Source: Acidobacteriaceae bacterium (GTDB taxonomy: Bacteria; Acidobacteriota; Terriglobia; Terriglobales; Acidobacteriaceae). From it: a stretch of 50,756 bases of DNA. The stretch is from the NCBI GenBank assembly GCA_025350325.1, contig JANXYB010000059.1, positions 1 to 50,756 of the forward strand. The letters are read 5' to 3'. The translations under genes and the position numbers were made by a program. The notes under the pieces were generated by a model. It saw nothing but the letters and a program-made list of their open reading frames with translations. It was not told the origin of the DNA and did no database searches. How positions within the stretch are numbered: the first letter of the stretch is position 1; every line of letters starts with the position of its first letter. Positions 9,773-18,900 of this stretch are shown one piece after another.

Positions 9773-10198
9773 TAAGGCATGTTGCATGAGCAGGCGAAAT
9801 TTCATTCTGGATTGGGCTGAATTGACGAATCATTCACGAGCTCACCTATTTCCGCCGCAATGTCGGCAAGACTCGGCCGATCAGTTCCACGAACTCTTGA
9901 CTTCCTGAAACAAGGAGATATTTCTGCTCATCCTTCTTCAGGGGATCACCGACTCTCCGGCACCGATCCCTATGAACAGAGTCTGATTGAAAACTTATCA
10001 ATACGGGGTTGCCTGATGGGCGACCCCTTTTTTCAGTACGCCGTGCATGATTGACAGCTTGAGATGTAGTCCCCAGTCAGCGCTATGAGCTTTCGTCTAG
10101 CGGCCCGCCTCAAAAGTCCTTGCGCCCTGAGGACAAACGGGCTGAGACCATGCGCATGGCGTGTTAGGTTGAGGCATAGGAGCAAGTCATTCCAATCT
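9773..10198. other. Intergenic region between CE15 and GH9 genes
   Basis: Apart from the terminator at 10005-10033, I see no gene. A 64-codon open frame at 9860-10054 runs through the terminator and lacks a ribosome-binding site, so I reject it. The part after the terminator should hold the GH9 promoter, but no convincing -35/-10 pair was found. Confidence 0.5.
10005..10033 (+). terminator. Rho-independent terminator after CE15
   Basis: GGGGTTGCC pairs with GGCGACCCC over nine positions (one T-G pair) with a five-base loop, followed directly by TTTTTT. It lies 232 bases after the CE15 stop and before the GH9 gene, so it likely separates the two transcription units. Confidence 0.75.
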
Positions 10199-12904
10199 AT
10201 GCCTAACCGAATCAGAGTTTGTCTCCTCCTGGCCCTGACCTTGAGTCCAGGCCTGTTCGGCGCCGATTTTGCCATGAAGGTGACCGACAAGAATTACCTC
10301 GATACTCAAGGTTTCAGCGTATTTCTCTACGACAGCACGTATCATCCGGTGTTCGTAGACCAAAAGAACACGGCCATGGAGATGATTCTCCACGGCCAGC
10401 GCATCGCAACCAACGGCGACGTGCGCCTGATGCCAACGCCCGAGCAGTGGGACTTGGTGGCAACCCTCAAAAGACGCCAGGCCGATAAGGCCACCAACCG
10501 ACTCACCGCCGACCTCGCTTTCCCGACCTTCGACATTAGCTACACCCTTGAAGTCGCTGCGGAACCAGGCGGCGTGAAGGTCAGCATCAATCTCGACAAG
10601 CCGCTACCTCAGAAACTGGCCGGGCAGGCGGGCTTCAACCTGGAGTTTCTGCCCTCGATCTACATGGGCAAGGCTTACCTCGTGGACGGAATCAAAGCCG
10701 GCATCTTCCCGCGAACGCCTAACGATGCGATGGTCAAGGTGTTGCCGCTGCCTGGTGAACCGAAAAAGGCGTACTACCTGGAGGACTGGGACAAGGCCAA
10801 GGGATACACGCAGCCGCTGCCGTTCGCTGAGGGCAAGACCATCACCTTGGGGGTCGACGACGCGCTGGCCCGGGTCAACGTTAAGTCGGATACCGCCGAC
10901 CTCATGCTGTTCGATGGACGCAACCGCGCGCAGAACGGCTGGTTCGTGTTGCGTTCGCTGATCCCTTCGGGCAAGACCACCGGCGCCATCGTCTGGCACA
11001 TCAGGCCGGCCGTGATTCCGAACTGGACGCGGCCTCCCATGATCGCGCACAGCCAGGTTGGCTATGCGCCGGGTTTCTCAAAGGTGGCGGTGCTCGAACT
11101 CGACCCGAAGTACAACGGCCCAAAGACGGCCAAAGTGCTGCGCCTGATGGAGGACGGATCTTACAAGCAGGCGTTTGAGGGCCCGATCACGCCTTCAACA
11201 CCCTGGCTGCGGTACGTCTATTCGAAATTCGACTTCACCGCGATTAAGGACCCCGGCCTTTATGTAATCGAGTATGCAGACCAGCGTACGGCGCCCTTTC
11301 CCATTTCCAAAGACGCTTACGCGAACATCTGGCAAGACAGCCTTGACCATCACCTTGCGGAGCAAATGGATCACGTTTCCGTTCGCGAAGCCTACCGCGT
11401 GTGGCACGGCGCTTCACACCTAGACGATGGCCGTCTGGCGCCCGTTGTTGGGGAGCAATTCGACGGCTGGAATCAGGCTACGGCAACGGACGGAAAGTGG
11501 AAAGGCGGCGATCATATTCCGGGGATGAACGTGGGCGGCTGGTATGATGCCGGCGACTTCGACCTCGAGGAACCTGCCCAACTAAGCGTGATTCAGAGTC
11601 TGGCTCTGGCGTATCGCGAATTCAATATTAAGTACGACGAGCTTACGGTGGATGAAGTCTCGCGTGAGGTTGAAATGCACCGTCCCGATGGCGTGCCGGA
11701 TACGGTGCAGCAAGTCAAGCACGGCGCACTGCTCATTCTGGCGCAGTTTCACAATTTTGGCCACGCGATCCGCGGTACTCACGAACCAGATCTGCGCCAA
11801 TATACGCACTTGGGCGACGGAGCGTCGAAAACCGACGGCCGCATCTATGATCCGAATCTAGGTCCGAACGAAGTGAAGGGAGACTACTCCGGCAAACCTG
11901 ACGACCGCTGGATTTTCTCCACGACGAACCCGTTTTTCCAGTGGGATGCCATCGCAGCGCTGGCTGCAGCGGCCGACACGCTGAAAGGCTATGACGACGC
12001 ATTAGCGAAAGACTGCCTCGAAACTGCCATCAAAGCATGGAACGACGAGAAAGCTCACCCAACGCCTCCGGTGGGCCGTGCGTTCGGCGCAGAGGCACCG
12101 GAAGGTGCTCTCGGAGGCGGCGTGCTGGCTGCGTCTCAGGGTGCGGCGACTGGCGCTCAAGCCGGTCCTAGCGGACGGAGCAACCTCGCCGCTCCTACAA
12201 ATCCTGTCGCGCCCAGCGCAACAACAGCTCCGCCGCCCGGCTTCAGCCGCGGCAACTTTGGCGTCGGCCAGGACTGGGCTGCGGCACTGGAATTGACCAT
12301 TGCCACCAATGGCGCGGAGCCCTATAAGTTCCGTCTGAAGGAGTTGTTCCCTCAGATGATTACTCCGCAGCAGATGGGGGGCCGTGGTTGGACGGCAGTC
12401 AGGGCATTGCCGTATCTGGACGCGAGCGCGAAAGCTCAAATGCGAGAAGCGGTGAAGACATACATGGCGGGTCTAGACAAGCAGTTGGACGCCACCCCGT
12501 TCGGCGTACCCCCTAGCCTGGGCACCTGGGGCGGATCGGGCGCCGTGGTTGACATGGCCATCCGAATGTACCTCCTGCATAAGGCGTTTCCGGATCTTGT
12601 GAGCCCTGAATACACACTTCGCGCCGTCAATTACATTCTCGGCACGCACCCGGTATCCAGCACCTCGTATGTAGCTGGCGTCGGTACGGTCTCGAAGACG
12701 AAAACGTACAGCAACAACCGCGCCGACAATGCTTACATTCCGGGCGCCGTGATTCCGGGATACATCATCATCAAGCCGGATTTTCCGGAGTGCATCGACG
12801 ACTTCGGATTCCTGTGGTTTGAGGATGAAGCCGTCGTGGCCGGGTCGGCAAGCTGGGTTGTGGCCGGAAACGCCGCGGACGCGATCACCAAGGAATCAAA
12901 GTAG
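10199..12904 (+). CDS. GH9 family glycoside hydrolase with N-terminal Ig-like domain
   Basis: A 901-residue secreted protein. A signal peptide (RIRVCLLLALTLSPGLFGA) follows ATG 10199; the frame is open from 10085, but the extra residues look non-coding. A roughly 290-residue beta-rich N-terminal region precedes a CelD_N-type Ig-like domain (IAHSQVGYAPGFSKVAVLEL, about residue 280). The GH9 (alpha/alpha)6 domain then shows GGWYDAGDFD (about 445) with the two catalytic-base Asp residues, NYILGTHPVSSTSYVAGVG, and a C-terminal Glu in FEDEAVVAG matching the general acid. Family members are endoglucanases, glucosidases and exo-glucosaminidases. An unusual Ala/Pro/Gly-rich insertion (about residues 623-680) interrupts the catalytic domain. 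Substrate is unresolved. Confidence 0.85.
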   Translation: MPNRIRVCLLLALTLSPGLFGADFAMKVTDKNYLDTQGFSVFLYDSTYHPVFVDQKNTAMEMILHGQRIATNGDVRLMPTPEQWDLVATLKRRQADKATNRLTADLAFPTFDISYTLEVAAEPGGVKVSINLDKPLPQKLAGQAGFNLEFLPSIYMGKAYLVDGIKAGIFPRTPNDAMVKVLPLPGEPKKAYYLEDWDKAKGYTQPLPFAEGKTITLGVDDALARVNVKSDTADLMLFDGRNRAQNGWFVLRSLIPSGKTTGAIVWHIRPAVIPNWTRPPMIAHSQVGYAPGFSKVAVLELDPKYNGPKTAKVLRLMEDGSYKQAFEGPITPSTPWLRYVYSKFDFTAIKDPGLYVIEYADQRTAPFPISKDAYANIWQDSLDHHLAEQMDHVSVREAYRVWHGASHLDDGRLAPVVGEQFDGWNQATATDGKWKGGDHIPGMNVGGWYDAGDFDLEEPAQLSVIQSLALAYREFNIKYDELTVDEVSREVEMHRPDGVPDTVQQVKHGALLILAQFHNFGHAIRGTHEPDLRQYTHLGDGASKTDGRIYDPNLGPNEVKGDYSGKPDDRWIFSTTNPFFQWDAIAALAAAADTLKGYDDALAKDCLETAIKAWNDEKAHPTPPVGRAFGAEAPEGALGGGVLAASQGAATGAQAGPSGRSNLAAPTNPVAPSATTAPPPGFSRGNFGVGQDWAAALELTIATNGAEPYKFRLKELFPQMITPQQMGGRGWTAVRALPYLDASAKAQMREAVKTYMAGLDKQLDATPFGVPPSLGTWGGSGAVVDMAIRMYLLHKAFPDLVSPEYTLRAVNYILGTHPVSSTSYVAGVGTVSKTKTYSNNRADNAYIPGAVIPGYIIIKPDFPECIDDFGFLWFEDEAVVAGSASWVVAGNAADAITKESK

Positions 12905-13051
12905 GGATCTGCCGAAGATAGTGGACCGCTAAGCTGCTTCTGGATATGCAGAGAGTTGTGCTGACCTTGGATATTGGCACCGGCGCTCCACTTGCGCAGG
13001 TTTGAGCCTCCAGCGCGACGCGGCTTGCACACCCACTTTTAAAGTTAGGAA

Positions 13052-13915
13052 TTACCAGGCAATCTCCGCAGGAAGAAACTCAGCGAACAAGTCGTCGTAG
13101 TACGGCTTAATTTCCGCGAGTTTCGGCTTGGCATGGCCCTTAGAGTAAAGGTCATATTTGTTGAATTCATTGACCCAGCGAAACATCGCGGCATCCTCTT
13201 CGTTCATCAGATGCCGGTACGCTCCATGTTTGTGAGCGGGATAGAAGGAGTGATAGCGCAGCATATAGAGCGCCTCCTCCGGAAGAAAGTCTTTCATTAC
13301 CTCGTATATATATCCGTCATGGCCGAACGACATGTGCACCTTTTCCAGTCCGCAGTTCGGCTCGTAGACGCCAAATTTTGTCGAGTAGACTGGATGATGC
13401 AAATCAGGATTAGGAGCGAAATATTCGGGGAAGACGATATGCTCCGAAAACGCACAGCCGACCGGGAATGTATCACCAACAACTCCCCACTGCGGCTCGC
13501 CCCACAGACACAGCACCTTGCCGAGATCGTGAACGAATCCTGCCAGTACGAACCAGCGCGGATGGCCGTCGGCGCGGATTGCTTCGGAAGTTTGCAGCAA
13601 GTGTTCAATCTGCGTCAGGTCGGTGTCAGGATCGCTATCGTCAACAAGGGTGTTGAGAAATTCCGCTGCTTCCCAAATGGATTTCTTTCCCTTCTGCAAC
13701 GGGAAGTATTGGCTCTCTTTGCCTAGGACATAGTCAAAGGTCTGATGCTCGTGGTTCAAGCGGTAAAATTGCGCCACGCCGGGATTCGCCTTTTCGTCGT
13801 ACTGCCGGAATTCCTCTTCCGACTTTCCTTGTCGGTATCGACCCTGCAAAAACTCGTCCCAGTCTTCCATGTCGGCCCGAAGGGGTCTTTCCTCCCCAGA
13901 AATTGAATTCGCCAT
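13052..13915 (-). CDS. Myo-inositol oxygenase
   Basis: A 287-residue cytosolic di-iron enzyme that oxidises myo-inositol to D-glucuronate with O2. Length equals the animal enzyme (about 285). All six iron ligands of mammalian MIOX have counterparts: His118 (DGHPR), His129-Asp130 (VHDLGK), His199 (SFGHDGY), His222 (YHSFYPAH) and Asp255 (NKYDLYSK); the substrate-binding Lys of HDLGK is also present. ATG 13915 has AGGAGGG six bases upstream, so I use it rather than the longer open frame to 14245, which overlaps the divergent methyltransferase. There is no signal peptide. MIOX is mainly eukaryotic but occurs in some Bacteroidota and Acidobacteriota. Convergent with GH9; its glucuronate product joins the sugar acid released by CE15-type chemistry. 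Confidence 0.93.
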   Translation of the reverse strand: MANSISGEERPLRADMEDWDEFLQGRYRQGKSEEEFRQYDEKANPGVAQFYRLNHEHQTFDYVLGKESQYFPLQKGKKSIWEAAEFLNTLVDDSDPDTDLTQIEHLLQTSEAIRADGHPRWFVLAGFVHDLGKVLCLWGEPQWGVVGDTFPVGCAFSEHIVFPEYFAPNPDLHHPVYSTKFGVYEPNCGLEKVHMSFGHDGYIYEVMKDFLPEEALYMLRYHSFYPAHKHGAYRHLMNEEDAAMFRWVNEFNKYDLYSKGHAKPKLAEIKPYYDDLFAEFLPAEIAW

Positions 13916-14057
13916 CTCGACCCTCCTGAGCGCTAGGCGCTCGAAAAACCATCCATCAGCGCTAAAGATAGGACAACTCCCCGGAAAATGCCAACTGCTT
14001 AATTTCCTTGGCCAGTGCAAGTGCCGTATCATCCGTGAGAATCGAAGTCGAAGTCCA

Positions 14058-14837
14058 ATGAATCTCGACAAGCACAGGAGCGATTGGGAAACCCTCGCCA
14101 AGCGCGATGCGCTTGGGGCCATTCTCACTGATGCCTCCAGGGCAGATGGCAAGTGGGATATTGCGGAGTTCATGGCCACCGGCGAGGCCGAAATTGAGAC
14201 CGTCATGAGCCATCTGGCAAAAATCGGCCACATCCCGAATTTCACCGGGACCGTTTTGGACTTTGGGTGCGGTGTTGGCCGACTGACACAGGCGCTGGCG
14301 CGGCGTTTCGCCTCGTGTGTCGGCGTGGATATCTCACACCAGATGATTCAAAAGGCCGAATCTCTTAACCAATATGCTCATTGCCGCTACTTGGTTCACT
14401 CCGATGCAAATCTGCCATTTGCTGACGCAAGCTTCTCATTCATCTACAGCAACATCGTCCTACAGCATGTGCATCCGCGTTTTTCACAGCAGTACCTGAA
14501 GGAATTCGTAAGAGGGCTCGCACCCGGCGGCGTACTCGTATTTGGAGTACAAGATTCCTTCGCGGCCCCAGACTTCTCTACACGAATGATTCGAGTCCGG
14601 CACATCCTTCATATCCGTTCGAGGATTGAAAATGCACTGGGAATTGGTCGAGGGAACATGCAAATGCACTGCCTGTCCGAACGTCTCGTACGTCGCGCAC
14701 TGGGCGCTGCCAAGATCGTGGACGTACAGTTCACAAATACAGCGGCAAAGGATTTCAACGGCAACCTTGTTTATTTACCGCAAGCGTCAACGTCAGGTTA
14801 TGTCGGGAAGCAGTACTGCGTGATAAAGGAGCCGTGA
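14058..14837 (+). CDS. Class I SAM-dependent methyltransferase
   Basis: A 259-residue protein with a Rossmann methyltransferase core: motif I VLDFGCGVGRLTQALARRF (about residues 71-89), an acidic VGVDIS after strand 2, and ANLPFADASFSFIYSNIVLQHV matching motifs II/III of the ubiE/methyltransf_11 type. ATG 14058 gives a full domain; the frame is open from 13869 but that extension overlaps the divergent MIOX start. The target is unknown. A typical methyltransferase of this kind modifies a small molecule or sugar nucleotide, and there is no strong local clue to which. It is divergent from MIOX with a 142-bp gap. Confidence 0.8.
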   Translation: MNLDKHRSDWETLAKRDALGAILTDASRADGKWDIAEFMATGEAEIETVMSHLAKIGHIPNFTGTVLDFGCGVGRLTQALARRFASCVGVDISHQMIQKAESLNQYAHCRYLVHSDANLPFADASFSFIYSNIVLQHVHPRFSQQYLKEFVRGLAPGGVLVFGVQDSFAAPDFSTRMIRVRHILHIRSRIENALGIGRGNMQMHCLSERLVRRALGAAKIVDVQFTNTAAKDFNGNLVYLPQASTSGYVGKQYCVIKEP

Positions 14838-14979
14838 ATGCCTGGCATTGATAACGGCTGTGGATTCCGGAATGCGAGCCCAACGGTCTATCGGTGCGCG
14901 CAAGGAGCACGATCAGAAGAATTGATATGGCAGTCCACAAGCTTGGCCGGGCAAGGGATGTAGTCGAAAGCGCTGAAAG

Positions 14980-15915
14980 TCAGCGAAGTGGGTTGGGCGT
15001 TTTGGTTGAAGAGTGAGCGCGGTTGAGACTTTCGCAAGTTTCGAACTCGTGTTGCGCGCGGTCAGGAATATTCTCCTTGCGGTAAATCTGCCCGAGTTTG
15101 AAATGAAGGCCTGAGCTGCCCGGCGCGAGCGCTACGGCCCTCTCCAACTCCACTTGCGCTTTCTTCAATTCATTCTGCGCCAGATACACTTTGCCCAGTT
15201 CGGCGTGCACTTTAGGGTTATCGGGAGACATGTTCGCCGCCTTAGTGAGGTAAGGAAGTGCCTTTTCAAGATCGTTCTGATCGGCCAGCACTGTGCCGAG
15301 ATTCAGGAATGGTTGTGCATCCACGGGTGAATCTCCTTGCCATGTGATCGCAACCTGGAACGCGTCCTGGGCCTTCTCGGAATTGTTCAATTCCTGCCAG
15401 GACAGTCCGAGATTGTTCTCTGCCTCGACATATTTGGGGCGTAAAGCCAATGCGTGCTCAAAACTAGAGATGGCTTCGACAAAGATATTCTCGTTGTACT
15501 TGGCCCTTCCCAACAAATACCACGCGTCTGCATCGTCCGGCGTTTCGGCGACCACCCGTGAAAACCACTTATCGGCATCGCTATAGTCGCTCAGCATCAC
15601 ATAGTCCGCGGCCACGATCTTCAACTCATCAGCTCGCGGTTGACGGAACTTCGCGCCTGCTGTGAATTCAGCCAGAGATTCTTTTGCTTTCTGATCGCGG
15701 AAGAGCACATAGCCGAGAAGGAAATGCGCATCGGCGGCGGAAGGATTCTCAGCCAGGTAGTTGCGAAGAATTGTTTCAGGCTCTCTGAGTTCCCCTGCAT
15801 CCAGCAGCGAGCGCGCGTGTGCAACCGGATCCACCGATGTCTGGCATAAGGCCGAAGCGGTACATAGGATGGCAACACCAACGTATCGCATGCCGTGATT
15901 GAGCTTTGTATGCAT
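14980..15915 (-). CDS. Secreted TPR protein
   Basis: A 311-residue protein with a signal peptide (MRYVGVAILCTASALCQ) followed almost entirely by tetratricopeptide repeats, for example DAWYLLGRAKYNENIFVEAISSFEHALALRP, with more repeats covering about residues 60-300. TPR solenoids are protein-binding scaffolds; this one should act in the periplasm. It starts seven bases after the stop of the seven-haem cytochrome gene, so it is probably the last gene of that operon. ATG 15891 (ninth codon) would begin directly at the signal peptide and is an alternative start. No ribosome-binding site is obvious for either, consistent with translational coupling. Binding partner unknown. Confidence 0.75.
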   Translation of the reverse strand: MHTKLNHGMRYVGVAILCTASALCQTSVDPVAHARSLLDAGELREPETILRNYLAENPSAADAHFLLGYVLFRDQKAKESLAEFTAGAKFRQPRADELKIVAADYVMLSDYSDADKWFSRVVAETPDDADAWYLLGRAKYNENIFVEAISSFEHALALRPKYVEAENNLGLSWQELNNSEKAQDAFQVAITWQGDSPVDAQPFLNLGTVLADQNDLEKALPYLTKAANMSPDNPKVHAELGKVYLAQNELKKAQVELERAVALAPGSSGLHFKLGQIYRKENIPDRAQHEFETCESLNRAHSSTKTPNPLR

Positions 15916-15922
15916 TGATAAA

Positions 15923-17551
15923 CTACTTCGCGCCCGCGGCGCCGCAGTCGCCCATCTGTGTCAGCAATCGTTGCACATCCTCAACATTGGGGCAATAGAC
16001 CAGCGCAATCGTGAGCGTGCCACGCGCTGCTTGTCCGTCCCCAGCCATGCATTGCACCCGCGCCAGATTCATGGCCAACGCGGGGACGTCCTGGCTACGG
16101 TCGAAGGCTGCCCGCAGCAAGACCACCGATTCCTTGAGCTTGCCCTCTTTTGCTAGAAGCGTTCCCAGGTTGGATAACGCGGTGAGATCGGCGGGGTCGA
16201 GCTTTATTACTTTTCTGAAGGCCCATTCGGCTTTCTCCAGATCTCCACGTTCGGCACTCATATTTCCCAAAGCGTCCAGTGCTTCCTTATCGTTTGCCAC
16301 CTCGTCCCGCTGCGCGTTGAGCTGTTCCCAGGCCGTTGCTTCACGCGATCGGTCGCCTTCCAAGAGAGCTTGATAATTCGCCATCGCTTGATCACGCTTC
16401 GTTGCACCGGGAGAGAAAACCGGACTTAGTTCACCGCCTTCGGTCGGGGATTCAGTTTTGGTGCCATCGGGTAGCTTCCGAACCCGGTGATCGGTCCAAG
16501 CCACGTGGGGCACGTTGAGCGCGCCTGTGCGCGGCATATGACAACTGGTGCAGTCATTGTTTTCAGGGTGATGAGTTCTTGCAAATTCAGGTTGGCTATG
16601 GCATGCCAGGCACTTGGCACGAAAAAACGTTACTCGATGCGACGCATCCGGCGTGTAGTGCGGATCGTGACAACTCATGCACGACATCCGATCGCCGCTG
16701 GTACGTTTGCACGTACTTTGGCTGAGCTGTTCCACTTCGCTCACGGCACGATCAGTTAGTTTCGCTCCCGTGCGAACGTAAAAGGCCATGTAAGTGGAAA
16801 TGGGTTCACCGGGACGATAATTTAGTGCAGAGTGCCCCGCTCTCTCAACCGAGACATCTCCTTCGAGATGGCAGCTGATGCAGACCGAGTCACGCAGTTC
16901 GGCGCTGAGCCGCGCAGGATTCACGACCTTCGCCTTGCCGCTTGTGACAGCGTGTTCGTTGCTCTCTCCGTGACACGCCTCGCAGGTGATCCCCGTGTGC
17001 AGAAAAGGCAACCCGCGATAACGATTGATTGTGCCTGGGTCGCTGGCCTGCACGGAACTCATGTGACATCGTAGGCAGGCGTTTTGCATGGGGAGCGCTG
17101 CAGGGATGTGGTCCAACTCTCCCAAGCCAGGCTTCATGTCGTAACTTTGCGAAGCCGCGTACCACGCAATGGGAGATTCGAAAAGGAAATCATCGATGGA
17201 ATAAAGATAAGTAGTCCCCAGGCGGCCCGAGCCAAGAAATAACTCAACGGCATCTCGCCCGCTGCTTCAGGAAGCTTGAGAGATCGATAGTGTACCTTGG
17301 TTGTTCCGCGCTGTGACCTTGTATTCCGTGCCAGAACGAGAATGGACGAAGGTGCCAAGCCGCAGCTTCACCATCGCCAAACCACTCGCATTAGCCATCG
17401 GAGTTGCCAGATAGCTCCGAAATATCTTCTCGTGGCAACGTGCGCATCCGGCATCCGCCTGGCGCACCGGGGTTGGCTGCAGAGCGGCCGCCTGGAGTGC
17501 CGCAATCAGCGGAATGAGCAACAGGCAATTTACGACAAAAGATCTTTGCAT
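15923..17551 (-). pseudogene. Seven-haem cytochrome c with C-terminal TPRs, interrupted by in-frame TGA
   Basis: One frame from ATG 17551 to TAG 15923 encodes a signal peptide, seven CxxCH haem sites (CARCH, CLRCH, CEACH, CISCH, CMSCH, CLACH, CTSCH) and C-terminal TPRs (from about residue 380). Codon 95 (17269-17267) is TGA. Coding character continues in the same frame on both sides: GTLSISQAS before it, then GRDAVELFLGSGRLGTTYLYSIDDFLFESPIAWY after it, typical of this multihaem family. No indel is needed to join the halves. If TGA stops, the first piece has one haem, and an internal ATG at 17137 would give a 404-residue product without signal peptide. The first ATG overlaps the upstream TPR stop (TGATG), indicating coupling. 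It may be a nonsense mutation, sequencing error or readthrough; I see no convincing SECIS. The native role is probably periplasmic electron transfer. Confidence 0.75.
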
Positions 17552-18741
17552 CAGTGTGCATTATTCTTGATGGAATTCACTTCATTTGCTTGTCCCGCAA
17601 CCGCTGCGCTGGCCTCTCTTTGGAGCCCGCCGTAGGTCTGCATCTCCACTTGTGCCTCGGCGCTTTTGCCCTGTGCTCGATACACGGCCGCGAGAAGAAA
17701 ATGGATGGAGGGCTCGCGCGGGCTGTCGTTTTCGGCCAGCAGGAGGTCGGGTAACGCTTCAGAGTGCTTTCCTAACCTAACCAATGCACGTGCCCGATCT
17801 ACACGCGCCTGCATGAGCGTAGGACAACTGTCGATTGAACGGTTCACTTCAGACAGCGCGTCTTCACTAGAGTCGTTTGCCTCGAGCATCGAGTTGGCCA
17901 ATTTCCAACGCGCGATGCAGTTGTTGGGATCGTTCATTAGTTCTGCTTTGAATTCCGCCTGTGCCGATTGCCATTTGCCGATATTCCAGTAGGCGTCCCC
18001 CATGTGCATGTGGGTTCCAGGGGTTTTCGGGGCCAAATCGACGGCCTTCCTGTATTCGACCAAAGCAAGATCGTAGTTATGCATGCTGGCGTCGATTTCG
18101 CCGGCGATTTCGTGAGCGACGACTGAATCGGGATCAATCTCGTTGATCTTCTTGAGCGCGTCTTCGGACAATTGCAAATAAGTTTTCCCGAGCAGATACC
18201 AACCCTCCTGGTTCTTGGGGTTGCGGACCAGGAAGTCGTTGAGGTGCGATGCCGCCTCGGGCATCCTCTTCGCATTGATCAAAATGTGGACCAGAATCAT
18301 CTCGACCTGATCGTCTTTGGGGTTAGCGCGAAGCGCACTTTCAAGTAGCGGCTGCGCCTTATCATTTTTTCCCAATTGGAAATAACTCATGCCAAGCATT
18401 GCAGCGGCGCTTGGCATGCTGGGATTGATGTCCAGGCCGCGCTGAAGCACCTCGACTGTGCGCGCATAGTCGTGGCTATCAAAGTACAGCATGCCAAGGT
18501 TGTTGTACGCTGCGGCCAGATGCGGCGCGAGCTTGATGATGGCCCGGTATTTCTCGATCGCGGTCGCGCTGTCTCCCCGTTGCCGTGCCGCCTTGGCTTG
18601 TGCATACAGGCTTTGCACTTCGGGGGTCACCTCATCGTTGGACTGCAAGGCGATACCACGCGAAGCTGCAATAACAAGTAGCGCCAGCAACAGCAAACGC
18701 GAAATCCAACGATGTGAAAATGCGAGCCGGTCCATTCTCAT
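17551..18741 (-). CDS. Secreted TPR protein, first gene of the TPR-cytochrome operon
   Basis: A 396-residue protein with a signal peptide or anchor (RLLLLALLVIAASRGIALQ) then about eight tetratricopeptide repeats, for example HLAAAYNNLGMLYFDSHDYARTVEVL and PGTHMHMGDAYWNIGKWQSA. It ends with TGATG, the A of its TGA being the A of the next gene's ATG, which indicates translational coupling to the multihaem cytochrome. A TATAAT (minus strand, 18755-18750) lies only nine bases before ATG 18741, so the message may be nearly leaderless, or the second ATG (18735) may be used. It is separated from the TonB receptor by a terminator at 18805-18843. Likely a periplasmic scaffold; partner unknown. Confidence 0.78.
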   Translation of the reverse strand: MRMDRLAFSHRWISRLLLLALLVIAASRGIALQSNDEVTPEVQSLYAQAKAARQRGDSATAIEKYRAIIKLAPHLAAAYNNLGMLYFDSHDYARTVEVLQRGLDINPSMPSAAAMLGMSYFQLGKNDKAQPLLESALRANPKDDQVEMILVHILINAKRMPEAASHLNDFLVRNPKNQEGWYLLGKTYLQLSEDALKKINEIDPDSVVAHEIAGEIDASMHNYDLALVEYRKAVDLAPKTPGTHMHMGDAYWNIGKWQSAQAEFKAELMNDPNNCIARWKLANSMLEANDSSEDALSEVNRSIDSCPTLMQARVDRARALVRLGKHSEALPDLLLAENDSPREPSIHFLLAAVYRAQGKSAEAQVEMQTYGGLQREASAAVAGQANEVNSIKNNAH

Positions 18742-18749
18742 GCAATGTG

Positions 18750-18755
18750 ATTATA
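18750..18755 (-). promoter_or_regulatory. Possible -10 element of the TPR-cytochrome operon
   Basis: A perfect TATAAT on the minus strand, nine bases before the TPR gene's ATG and after the terminator of the TonB receptor gene. No good -35 hexamer is visible at the usual distance. Position suggests a new promoter for the downstream operon. Confidence 0.3.
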
Positions 18756-18804
18756 GTGGACCAAAAATCCTCCGATGCTGGAGCATATCAAGGTCTCGGT
18801 TGGG

Positions 18805-18843
18805 AAAAAAAAGAATGCCGGATTGCTCGAGAGCAATCCGGCA
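18805..18843 (-). terminator. Rho-independent terminator of the TonB receptor gene
   Basis: TGCCGGATTGCTC and GAGCAATCCGGCA form a perfect 13-base inverted repeat (18816-18843) with almost no loop. Read on the minus strand it is followed after TTC by eight T residues (complement of 18805-18812). It lies 58 bases after the receptor stop codon. Confidence 0.85.
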
Positions 18844-18900
18844 CGATGGGCAGATGTGCGTGTGCGGCTACCTACCCACTAGGCATTTGGCGGACACGAA

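Noticed and set aside
9860..10054. 64-codon open frame between CE15 and GH9
   Set aside because: No ribosome-binding site, no recognisable protein features, and it runs through the rho-independent terminator at 10005-10033.
13869..14245. N-terminal extensions that would make MIOX and the methyltransferase overlap head to head
   Set aside because: Both genes have good internal ATG starts (13915 and 14058) that yield full-length family proteins; the extensions are antisense to each other.
17217..17269. Selenocysteine insertion at the in-frame TGA
   Set aside because: The sequence after the TGA shows only a 4-base possible stem (CGAG/CTCG) with a long loop and no recognisable bacterial SECIS. 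The residue position is not a redox motif such as CxxU. A nonsense mutation or sequence error is simpler.
17134..17358. 74-codon frame reading LKLPEAAGEMPLSYFLARAAWG as evidence of a frameshift
   Set aside because: At first it looked like a missing middle piece in another frame. Reading the main frame through the TGA gives a better continuation (GRDAVELFLGSGRLGTTYLY) that joins both halves with no shift, so this frame is a shadow.
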